Position numbers and translations under genes: made by a program
The notes under the pieces: model-generated
Databases searched by the model: none
The model's input: only the letters and a program-made list of their open reading frames with translations
Told to the model about the DNA's origin: nothing
Shown: in pieces, positions 1 through 4,932 of the stretch
Layout: each line of letters starts with the position of its first letter
Position numbering within the stretch: the first letter of the stretch is position 1
Origin: Trueperaceae bacterium
GTDB lineage: Bacteria > Deinococcota > Deinococci > Deinococcales > Trueperaceae
Assembly (NCBI GenBank): GCA_007130355.1
Contig: SLSQ01000052.1
Span: 1 to 6,321, forward strand
Direction of reading: 5' to 3'
DNA: 6,321 nt

Positions 1-26
1 TCAAGCGCACCGGCGCGAGCGCCTGA
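1..26 (+). CDS. rpsP: Probable C-terminal tail of ribosomal protein S16 (partial)
   Basis: Reading in frame from base 3, the first 26 bases encode KRTGASA followed by a TGA stop at 24-26, ending 10 bases before khpA. Every codon ends in G or C, as in the neighbouring genes. The assignment to 30S ribosomal protein S16 rests on context: rpsP commonly stands directly before khpA-rimM-trmD, and S16 tails are often short and basic. Seven residues cannot prove homology, so only the existence of an upstream coding end is reasonably supported; the gene name is inference. Confidence 0.4.
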
Positions 27-36
27 GCGAACGCCG

Positions 37-267
37 ATGCCGCTCGAGCTCGTCACCTTCGTCGTCCAGAACCTCGTCGAGGACCCGGACGCCCTGGAGG
101 TCGGGGCCGAGCGGAACGGACGGTCGGTGCGCATCGAGATCCGCTGCGCGCCGGGCGACGCCGGCCGCGTGATCGGGCGCAACGGACGCATCATCAACGC
201 GGTCCGCACGCTGGCGCGCGCCGCCGCGGACGGACGGCAACGCGTCGACGTCCACCTGCTCGACTGA
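37..267 (+). CDS. khpA: KhpA, KH-domain RNA-binding protein
   Basis: This 76-residue protein is the usual length of KhpA (YlqC/YloQ-associated KH proteins), a small cytoplasmic RNA-binding protein that often pairs with KhpB/Jag and affects sRNA binding, cell-wall growth and division in Gram-positive species. It is a single KH domain: an N-terminal helix (LVTFVVQNLVEDP, about residues 5-17), a beta strand with VRIEI (31-35), then the nucleic-acid-binding GxxG loop G47-R48-N49-G50 inside GRVIGRNGRIINAVRTL. It lies 10 bases after the probable rpsP stop and 4 bases before rimM, so it is probably cotranscribed and translationally coupled; there is no strong Shine-Dalgarno before its ATG. KhpB is not in the window. 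The family call is firm; its role in this lineage is untested. Confidence 0.9.
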   Translation: MPLELVTFVVQNLVEDPDALEVGAERNGRSVRIEIRCAPGDAGRVIGRNGRIINAVRTLARAAADGRQRVDVHLLD

Positions 268-271
268 ACCG

Positions 272-808
272 GTGGACGGCGCGGGCGCCTCGTCCTCCGG
301 CCCCCCTGAAGGGTACGTCGCGGTCGGTCGCGTGGGGCGGAGCCACGGACTCCGCGGCGCCTTCCGCGTCCGGATCGACCGGCCGCTCGGCGGCGCCGAG
401 CTCCTCGCCGCCGCCGAGCGGGTCTGGATCGACGGCCTCGGCGACGCACGCGTCGTCTCGTTCGCGCCGCACGGACGCGACCACCTGCTGAGCGTCGACC
501 GTGTCCGCCGGGTCGAGCTCGCGAAAGGCCTGCTGCACGCCGTCGTGCACGTCCCCCCCTCCCCCGACGCGATCGGGACCGACGCCTCCGGCGCCGTACC
601 CGCCCCCGGCACGCCCGTGTACCTCGACGACGCACCGCGTCCGATCGGCACGGTCGAGGGGGTCGACGGGACGCCGCTGCAGCCGCTGCTGCGGATCGCG
701 ACGGCGACCGGTCCGCGCTACCTGCCGGCGCACGCCCCGTACGTACGGATCGACGACGACGCCGTCCGCCTGTCCGATCCGCCGGAAGGGTTGCTGGACG
801 AGGCGTGA
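272..808 (+). CDS. rimM: RimM, 16S rRNA processing / 30S maturation factor
   Basis: RimM binds ribosomal protein S19 and the 30S head domain and assists late 16S rRNA maturation. The 178-residue product has the two expected parts. The N-terminal RimM domain opens with VAVGRVGRSHGLRGAFRVR (about 16-34), the family signature. The C-terminal PRC-barrel runs from IGTVEGVDGTPLQPLLRI to the ending PPEGLLDEA, which matches the usual DLPEGLLD terminus. The GTG start at 272 lies 4 bases after the khpA stop and has no clear Shine-Dalgarno, suggesting coupling; it leaves about 14 extra residues before the conserved part, and a later start is possible. The linker between domains (about 95-120) is Pro/Ala/Gly-rich and lacks the usual aromatic HDLIG-like segment. 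A C7-T-C5 tract (553-565) falls here, but both flanking domains are in one frame, so the gene is intact. Confidence 0.9.
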   Translation: MDGAGASSSGPPEGYVAVGRVGRSHGLRGAFRVRIDRPLGGAELLAAAERVWIDGLGDARVVSFAPHGRDHLLSVDRVRRVELAKGLLHAVVHVPPSPDAIGTDASGAVPAPGTPVYLDDAPRPIGTVEGVDGTPLQPLLRIATATGPRYLPAHAPYVRIDDDAVRLSDPPEGLLDEA

Positions 809-1623
809 TCATCACCGTGCACACGCTCTTCCCGGGCCTGATCGACGCCTACCGCAGCGAAGCGATCCTGGCGCGGGCCGAGCGCGAAGGCCGGCTCGAG
901 GTCCGCGCCCGCGACCTGCGCCGCTTCGCCGGCAACCGGACCGGCCGCGTCGACGACGCCCCCTACGGGGGCGGAGCGGGCATGGTGATCCGCGTCGACG
1001 TCGCGGCTCGGGCGCTCGACGAGAGCCGTGCCGACGTGCCGCCCCCCGACCGGACGATCCTGCTCGCGCCCTCCGGTCGGCCTCTCACGCAGGAGCGCGT
1101 GCAGGAGCTCGCGGCGCTCGACCACCTGGTCCTGCTCTCCGGTCGCTACGAAGGGTTCGACGCCCGGACCGAGGCGCTCGTCGACGAGGAGCTCTCGATC
1201 GGCGACTACGTCCTCATGGGCGGCGAGCTGCCGGCCCTGGTCGTGATCGAAGCGATCGCCCGCCTGCTACCGGGCGTGCTCGGCTCGCAGGAGAGCTACC
1301 GCGACGAATCGTTCGCCACCGGCCTGCTCGACTGGCCGGAGTACACCCGACCGCCTTCGTTCCGCGGCCTGGAGGTGCCGGAGGTGCTCCGTTCCGGCCA
1401 CCACGGCCGCGTGGCATCGTGGCGCCGCGGCCGCGCGCTCGCGCGCACGGCCCGTCGCCGGCCGGATCTGCTCGACCGAGGCGCGCTCGACGCGCACGAC
1501 CGGGCGCTGCTCGCCGAGGCCGAAGCCGAAATCGAGGCCGAGTCGGTCGAGGCCTCAAGCGAGGCCGCCGAAGCCGCCCGCGGCGAGGCCGGAGCCGTCA
1601 CGGACGCGGCCGAGGACGCGTGA
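805..1623 (+). CDS. trmD: TrmD, tRNA (guanine37-N1)-methyltransferase
   Basis: TrmD transfers methyl from S-adenosylmethionine to N1 of G37 in tRNAs with a G at position 36, preventing frameshifting. The 272-residue protein shows the SPOUT-family landmarks in order: TVHTLFPG at the N-terminus (about 4-11), VDDAPYGGGAGMV (49-61), the SAM-knot segments LLAPSGRPLTQE, LSGRYEGFD (111-119) and SIGDYVLMGGELP (131-143), the conserved Arg of the family at R153, then LLDWPEYTRPP and VLRSGHHGRVASWRR. Two oddities: the position matching the proposed catalytic Asp (Asp169 in Haemophilus) reads Glu168, preceded by Asp167; and an Ala/Glu-rich tail of about 30 residues follows the usual end near residue 240. 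The GTG start overlaps the rimM stop (GTGA), so translation is probably coupled. Confidence 0.95.
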   Translation: MIITVHTLFPGLIDAYRSEAILARAEREGRLEVRARDLRRFAGNRTGRVDDAPYGGGAGMVIRVDVAARALDESRADVPPPDRTILLAPSGRPLTQERVQELAALDHLVLLSGRYEGFDARTEALVDEELSIGDYVLMGGELPALVVIEAIARLLPGVLGSQESYRDESFATGLLDWPEYTRPPSFRGLEVPEVLRSGHHGRVASWRRGRALARTARRRPDLLDRGALDAHDRALLAEAEAEIEAESVEASSEAAEAARGEAGAVTDAAEDA

Positions 1624-1637
1624 GGTCCTCGGCCGCG
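1605..1637. terminator. Perfect 13-bp stem-loop across the trmD stop; possible shared terminator
   Basis: Bases 1605-1617 (CGCGGCCGAGGAC) and 1625-1637 (GTCCTCGGCCGCG) are exact reverse complements around a 7-base loop that contains the trmD TGA at 1621-1623. The stem is very GC-rich and lies between convergent trmD and ompH, whose stop codons are about 48 bases apart, so it would form in both transcripts. There is no T-tract on either side, so it is not a canonical intrinsic terminator. It may end or protect both transcripts; that function is inferred from position and symmetry. Confidence 0.55.
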
Positions 1638-1670
1638 GGAACGGTCGGGTGGGGCGGAACCGAGCGCGGC

Positions 1671-2192
1671 TCAGTCGGCGCCGTGCCGCTCCTCCATCAT
1701 CGCGATCGCATCGTCGGTGAGGTCCGGCACGAAGTCGGCCTTGAACACCACCAGGCCGGACGACGCCTCGATGTCGAGGATCAGGCCGTACCCGCCCTCG
1801 GCGGCGAGGTCGCGGATGATCTCGTTCGCCGCCTGCTCGGCGGGCGCGGCCGCCTGCCGAATCTCCGACAACCCGCCCTCGCGCCGGGTCTCGATCGTGA
1901 CCTGGAGCGCCTGGAGCAGCTCCTCGTCCTCCGGTCCGAGCTCGCCCTGGTCCTGCTGGCGCCGGAGCAGCTGGTCGCGTTGCGCGAGCAGCTCCTCGAG
2001 CTCCTGGTCGAGCTGCTGGCCGATGACCTCGATGTCGGAGGCGGCAGGATGGGCGCGGATCAGCGCCTGCGTGTCGACGAACGCGAGGCGGAACGCGGGC
2101 GCGTCCGCGTCGTCGCTCTGAGCGAACGCGAAGGTCAGCGAGGCGAGCAGCAACGCCAGGGCGGATGCGAGGGGGAAGGTGGCTCTTCTCAT
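1671..2192 (-). CDS. ompH: OmpH/Skp-family periplasmic chaperone
   Basis: The 173-residue product is an exported chaperone of the Skp/OmpH family, which holds unfolded outer-membrane proteins in the periplasm. Residues 1-24 form a signal peptide: a basic start (MRR), a hydrophobic core (LASALALLLASLTF) and a likely cleavage after AFA. The mature protein starts with RLAFVDTQALIRAHP, the family's first strand with its VD pair, continues as a Gln/Glu/Leu-rich coiled-coil arm (about 55-130), and closes with GLILDIEASSGLVVF then DLTDDAI, matching the Skp ending of strand, hydrophobic segment and D-I/L-T helix. It is convergent with trmD and divergent from pilD, so it is probably monocistronic. No Shine-Dalgarno precedes the ATG; a candidate extended -10 ends 9 bases upstream. 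Its presence implies an outer membrane. Client proteins cannot be told from the sequence. Confidence 0.85.
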   Translation of the reverse strand: MRRATFPLASALALLLASLTFAFAQSDDADAPAFRLAFVDTQALIRAHPAASDIEVIGQQLDQELEELLAQRDQLLRRQQDQGELGPEDEELLQALQVTIETRREGGLSEIRQAAAPAEQAANEIIRDLAAEGGYGLILDIEASSGLVVFKADFVPDLTDDAIAMMEERHGAD

Positions 2193-2201
2193 AGCGGGGG
2201 C

Positions 2202-2210
2202 ACCGTACCA
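2202..2210 (-). promoter_or_regulatory. Candidate extended -10 promoter for ompH
   Basis: On the minus strand bases 2210 to 2202 read TGGTACGGT: a TGN extension followed by TACGGT, fitting TANNNT. Nine bases separate it from the ATG ending at 2192, so transcription would start within about 0-3 bases of the start codon, giving a leaderless or nearly leaderless mRNA. This agrees with the lack of a Shine-Dalgarno. No good -35 is seen, which extended -10 promoters can tolerate. Known leaderless Deinococcus genes have this layout; use here is inferred. Confidence 0.5.
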
Positions 2211-2246
2211 CCCGTTTTCATGAGAACGCCACGCGGAAGGAGCCCG

Positions 2247-2297
2247 ATGCCGCCTCGTCCTGCCCTCCGTCCCCCCTCGCCGGTGACGCGCTCGTGA
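2247..2297 (+). CDS. Short SD-led ORF, 16 codons, overlapping the pilD start
   Basis: A strong Shine-Dalgarno (GGAAGGAG, 2235-2242) stands 4 bases before an ATG at 2247. The ORF encodes 16 residues rich in Pro and Arg (MPPRPALRPPSPVTRS) and its TGA overlaps the pilD GTG as GTGA. An in-frame ATG at 2220 would add nine residues. pilD has no Shine-Dalgarno of its own, so the likely role is to load ribosomes that reinitiate on pilD. Alternatively the region is non-coding leader, or pilD uses a non-ATG start further upstream. The peptide matches no family I recognise and probably has no function as a protein. Confidence 0.4.
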   Translation: MPPRPALRPPSPVTRS

Positions 2298-3457
2298 CGC
2301 CCGACGCGGTCGTACTGATCTTCGCCGGTGTGCTCGGCGCGCTGGTGGGAAGCTTCGCCAACGTGGTGATCCACCGGCTTCCGGCCGGACGATCGGTGGT
2401 CCGGCCGCGCTCCGCCTGTCCGCGCTGCGACCGGGTGCTCACGCCGCTCGAACTGGTCCCGGTCCTCTCCTGGCTCGCCCTGCGCGGTCGGTGCCGGGGG
2501 TGCGGCGCCGCGATCTCGGGGCGCTACCCGCTGATCGAAGCGACGGTCGCCCTCCTCTTCGTCGCCGCCGCCTGGTGGACCGATCCGCTCGCGCATCCGT
2601 TCGCGACCGTCTTCCTCGCGACCTGGTTCCTGCTGCTGCTGATCGCTTCGGCGATCGACCTGGACACCTACGAGATTCCGGACGTCCTGACCCTCCCCAC
2701 CACCGCCCTCTTCCTCGCGGGCGCCTTCCTCTGGGCCGGCGCCCCCGGCCTGCCGGATCCGGCGGGCGCCGCCTGGGGCGTCGCGATCGGAGCGGGCCTG
2801 CTGACGCTCGTGAACCGGCTCGGCGCGCTGGTCCTCCGCCGCTTCGGCGACAGCCGCGAACGGCTCTGGCCGATCGGATTCGACCAGGCGAACGTCGGGG
2901 CGCTCGCCGGCACCGTCGGCGGCGTCGGGATCGGCCTGGCCGCCGCGGCCGTATCGGTCGCCGCGAACCTCGCGACCCGCCGCACCGTACGGGTGCCCGA
3001 ACCGTGGGTCTGGGCGGCTTGGATCGTGGCGCTCGCGGTCGCGCCGGCGACGATCGGGCTGCTCCCGGCGCTCGCCGGTGGGCTCGCGGCGGCGGGCGCC
3101 GCGGCGCTGGCGGGCGCGGTCGTCTGGTGGGTCCACGACCTCGCGCGCGCCCGGCCGGACGCGGGCGGCGTTGGCGGAACCGGAGCCCCCGACGACGAGG
3201 CGGACGAGGAGCCGGTCGCCATGGGCTTCGGCGACGTCAAGCTCGCGGCCCTGCTCGGGGTGGTGCTCGGCGTCGAGCGCCTGCTGGCGGCCCTCTTCGC
3301 AGCGGTGCTGATCGGCGCGGTCGTCGGCGTGGCGCAGCGGGCGGCGGGCGGCTCCCGACACGTCCCGTTCGGGCCGTTCCTGGCGCTCGGCGGGCTGCTC
3401 TCCTTCGCGGCCGGGCGCCCGCTCATCGATGCCTACCTGCGCCTCCTCGGGTTCTGA
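2294..3457 (+). CDS. pilD: Type 4 prepilin peptidase / N-methyltransferase (PilD/GspO family)
   Basis: This inner-membrane aspartic protease cuts type IV pilins or pseudopilins and often N-methylates the new end. Residues 5-24 are a membrane segment ending in GSFANVVIHRLP, the family's N-terminal signature. A four-cysteine zinc site follows (C42-x2-C45 and C67-x2-C70), then GRYPLIEA. The first catalytic Asp lies in AIDLDTYEIPD (D122, with D124 and D130 nearby) and the second is D314 in GFGDVKL; HVPFGPFLALGG closes the protein. At 387 residues it is longer than the usual 250-290: about 130 residues (roughly 182-310), hydrophobic with at least two extra membrane segments and an acidic linker, separate the catalytic motifs. 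The GTG start overlaps a short upstream ORF. No pilus genes adjoin it, so whether it serves pili, competence or secretion is open. Confidence 0.9.
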   Translation: MTPDAVVLIFAGVLGALVGSFANVVIHRLPAGRSVVRPRSACPRCDRVLTPLELVPVLSWLALRGRCRGCGAAISGRYPLIEATVALLFVAAAWWTDPLAHPFATVFLATWFLLLLIASAIDLDTYEIPDVLTLPTTALFLAGAFLWAGAPGLPDPAGAAWGVAIGAGLLTLVNRLGALVLRRFGDSRERLWPIGFDQANVGALAGTVGGVGIGLAAAAVSVAANLATRRTVRVPEPWVWAAWIVALAVAPATIGLLPALAGGLAAAGAAALAGAVVWWVHDLARARPDAGGVGGTGAPDDEADEEPVAMGFGDVKLAALLGVVLGVERLLAALFAAVLIGAVVGVAQRAAGGSRHVPFGPFLALGGLLSFAAGRPLIDAYLRLLGF

Positions 3458-3488
3458 CGCACGGCTCGGAGGCCGTCCCCGACGAGCG

Positions 3489-3497
3489 TGGTACGCT
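3489..3497 (+). promoter_or_regulatory. Candidate extended -10 promoter for argFCJ, within an inverted repeat
   Basis: TGGTACGCT at 3489-3497 combines a TGN extension with TACGCT, a TANNNT -10, about 62 bases before the argF ATG. It sits in a perfect inverted repeat, GAGCGT-GGT-ACGCTC (3484-3498). The first seven bases are the same as in the candidate ompH promoter. No convincing -35 is visible. A start near 3504 would give a 5' leader of about 55 bases. The repeat could be an operator for an arginine-responsive repressor, but it does not resemble the AT-rich ARG box, so regulation is speculative. Confidence 0.4.
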
Positions 3498-3559
3498 CCG
3501 CGCACGCCGGCGCGCGTCCCGCGGCACCTTCGCGGACGCCGCCCGAGGAGGCGACCGAG

Positions 3560-4528
3560 ATGACCACCGACGCCCGTTCGGTCCACGAGTTCCGCGTCGA
3601 CGCGCTGCGGGGCCGAGACTTCCTTTCGCTCGCGGATCTGGACCGCGACGCGTTCATGGGGCTGCTCGACGCCGCCGTCGCGCTCAAGCGCGGCTGGCGC
3701 GAAGGGATCCGCCCGCGTCCGCTCCAGGACGCGACCCTGGCGATGATCTTCGAGAAGCAGTCGCTGCGGACCCGTTCGACCTTCGACATCGCCATGTACC
3801 AGCTCGGGGGCCATTCGGTCCTGCTGAGCCAGAACTTCATCGGAATCGGCGTGCGCGAATCGATCCGCGACGTCGCGAAGAACCTGGAGCGCTGGTGCGA
3901 CGGCATCATGGCCCGCACCTACGGCCACGACACCCTGACCGACCTGGCACGGTTCGCCGACGTGCCGGTGATCAACGGCCTCTCCGATCGGCTGCACCCG
4001 TGCCAGCTCAGCGCCGACTACCTGACGTTGCGCGAGCGCTTCGGCGACCTCTCCGGCCTCCACCTGGCGTTCGTGGGGGACGGGAACAACGTCTGCCACA
4101 GCCACGTCCAGGCCGCCGCCGTGGCCGGCACCGGCCTCACGATCGCCTGCCCCGACGGGTACGACCCCGACCCGGAGATCGTGGCGGCCGCCCGGGCGCG
4201 CGGCGCCGACGTCCGCATCGAACGCGATCCGCGCGCAGCGGTACGCGGCGCCGACGTCCTCTACACCGACGTGTGGATCTCGATGGGGCACGAGGAGGAC
4301 ACCGCCCGTCGCCGCGAGGCGTTCGCCGGCTACACCGTCACCCCCGAATGGTTCGACGACCTGAGCGACCGCGGCGTGTTCATGCACGACCTGCCCGCCC
4401 ACTACGGCGAGGAGACGGTCGAGGAGGCGGTCCACCACGAGCGCAGCGTCGTCTTCGATCAGGCCGAGAACCGCCTCCACGCCCACAAGGCGATCCTGTT
4501 CCAACTGATGGGAAGGGAGGACGCATGA
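3560..4528 (+). CDS. argF: Ornithine carbamoyltransferase
   Basis: ArgF makes citrulline from ornithine and carbamoyl phosphate in cytoplasmic arginine synthesis. The 322-residue length is typical. The N-terminal carbamoyl-phosphate domain has FEKQSLRTR (64-72), in place of the common STRTR, then the HPCQ motif (146-149). The ornithine domain has VGDGNNV (172-178), TDVWISMG (236-243), HDLPAH (276-281) and VFDQAENRLHAHKAIL near the end. Canonical enzymes have HCLP, whose Cys contacts substrate; here it is Asp277. The start is the ATG at 3560, with GAGGAGG (3545-3551) 8 bases before it; an in-frame GTG at 3488 would add 24 residues unlike the family and overlap the likely promoter. It overlaps argC as ATGA. 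An acetyl- or succinylornithine enzyme is a less likely alternative, since argJ downstream supplies free ornithine. Confidence 0.88.
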   Translation: MTTDARSVHEFRVDALRGRDFLSLADLDRDAFMGLLDAAVALKRGWREGIRPRPLQDATLAMIFEKQSLRTRSTFDIAMYQLGGHSVLLSQNFIGIGVRESIRDVAKNLERWCDGIMARTYGHDTLTDLARFADVPVINGLSDRLHPCQLSADYLTLRERFGDLSGLHLAFVGDGNNVCHSHVQAAAVAGTGLTIACPDGYDPDPEIVAAARARGADVRIERDPRAAVRGADVLYTDVWISMGHEEDTARRREAFAGYTVTPEWFDDLSDRGVFMHDLPAHYGEETVEEAVHHERSVVFDQAENRLHAHKAILFQLMGREDA

Positions 4529-4932
4529 GCCTCGTCGCCGCGATCCTGGGCGCGAACGGGTACGGAGGTTCCGGCCTGATCCGCCGTCTGCGCCGCCATC
4601 CGGAGATCGGTGAGCTCCGCTACGCCTCGCGCTCGTCGGCCGGTCGGCCGCTGACCGAGGCGTGGCCGCACCTCGCCGGACGCACCGACGCCCGCTTCGT
4701 GACGCCGGACGAGGCGCTCGACGGCGCCGACGTGGCCTTCCTCGCGACGCCCCACGGCGCGACCGCCCCCTGGGTGCGCACGGCGCTCGAGGCGGGCGCC
4801 CGCGTGATCGACCTGTCGGCCGATTCGCGCCTCGATCCGGACACGTACGCCGCCTGGTACGGACCGCACCCGCATCCCGGCGACCTCGAGCGGGCGCGCT
4901 ACGGCCTGTCGAGGCGTACCGTCCCGACCTGA
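4525..4932 (+). CDS. argC: N-acetyl-gamma-glutamyl-phosphate reductase, N-terminal part (frameshifted)
   Basis: ArgC reduces N-acetylglutamyl phosphate to the semialdehyde with NADPH, the third step of arginine synthesis. This part holds the Rossmann fold: AILGANGYGGSGLIRRL (6-22) with the GxxGxxG dinucleotide loop, then DVAFLATPHGA and VIDLSADSRL, all characteristic of ArgC. The start is certain: ATG at 4525 overlaps the argF stop and follows GGGAGG (4515-4520). The frame is right up to RYGLS, where YGL-PE is expected; it then reads RRTVPT and stops at 4930-4932. As given, the product has 135 residues and lacks the catalytic cysteine, so it would be inactive. Joined to the next entry by one inserted base, it gives about 354 residues, a normal length. 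Confidence 0.88.
   Translation: MSLVAAILGANGYGGSGLIRRLRRHPEIGELRYASRSSAGRPLTEAWPHLAGRTDARFVTPDEALDGADVAFLATPHGATAPWVRTALEAGARVIDLSADSRLDPDTYAAWYGPHPHPGDLERARYGLSRRTVPT
4909..4913 (+). other. Single-base frameshift site in argC
   Basis: The first frame reads CTG TCG AGG (4906-4914) and the second frame picks up family similarity at GAG GCG TAC (4911-4919). The two share G4911, so a sequence of CTG TCG GAG GCG TAC, one G longer, would restore YGLSEAYRPDL, as expected for ArgC. No X-XXY-YYZ slippery heptamer is present, so programmed -1 frameshifting is unlikely. A one-base deletion, real or from sequencing or assembly, is the simplest reading. Confidence 0.85.

Noticed and set aside
553..565. 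C-rich tract in rimM as a possible frameshift or phase-variation site
   Set aside because: The domains on both sides are in the same frame and the tract is interrupted by T, so there is no sign of slippage.
1555..2211. Alternative minus-strand frame overlapping ompH (about 218 codons)
   Set aside because: The overlapping 173-residue frame has a clean signal peptide and Skp-like ends; this one is Arg/Ala-rich and featureless.
501..2297. A plus-strand open frame of about 598 codons through rimM, trmD and antisense to ompH
   Set aside because: It is Arg/Pro/Ser-rich without recognisable domains and overlaps three solid genes. Only its last 16 codons, with their own ribosome site before pilD, are worth keeping.
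3461..3476. Hairpin after pilD (ACGGC-6-GCCGT) as a terminator
   Set aside because: Only five base pairs and no T-tract; expected by chance at this base composition.
3488..3559. N-terminal extension of argF from a GTG at 3488
   Set aside because: It would add 24 residues unlike the family, would overlap the candidate -10, and lacks a ribosome site, whereas ATG 3560 has GAGGAGG at good spacing.
2491..4932. A long plus-strand open frame across pilD, argF and the start of argC
   Set aside because: Its first two thirds are an out-of-frame Arg-rich translation. Its end is simply the N-terminal part of argC, which starts properly at 4525.
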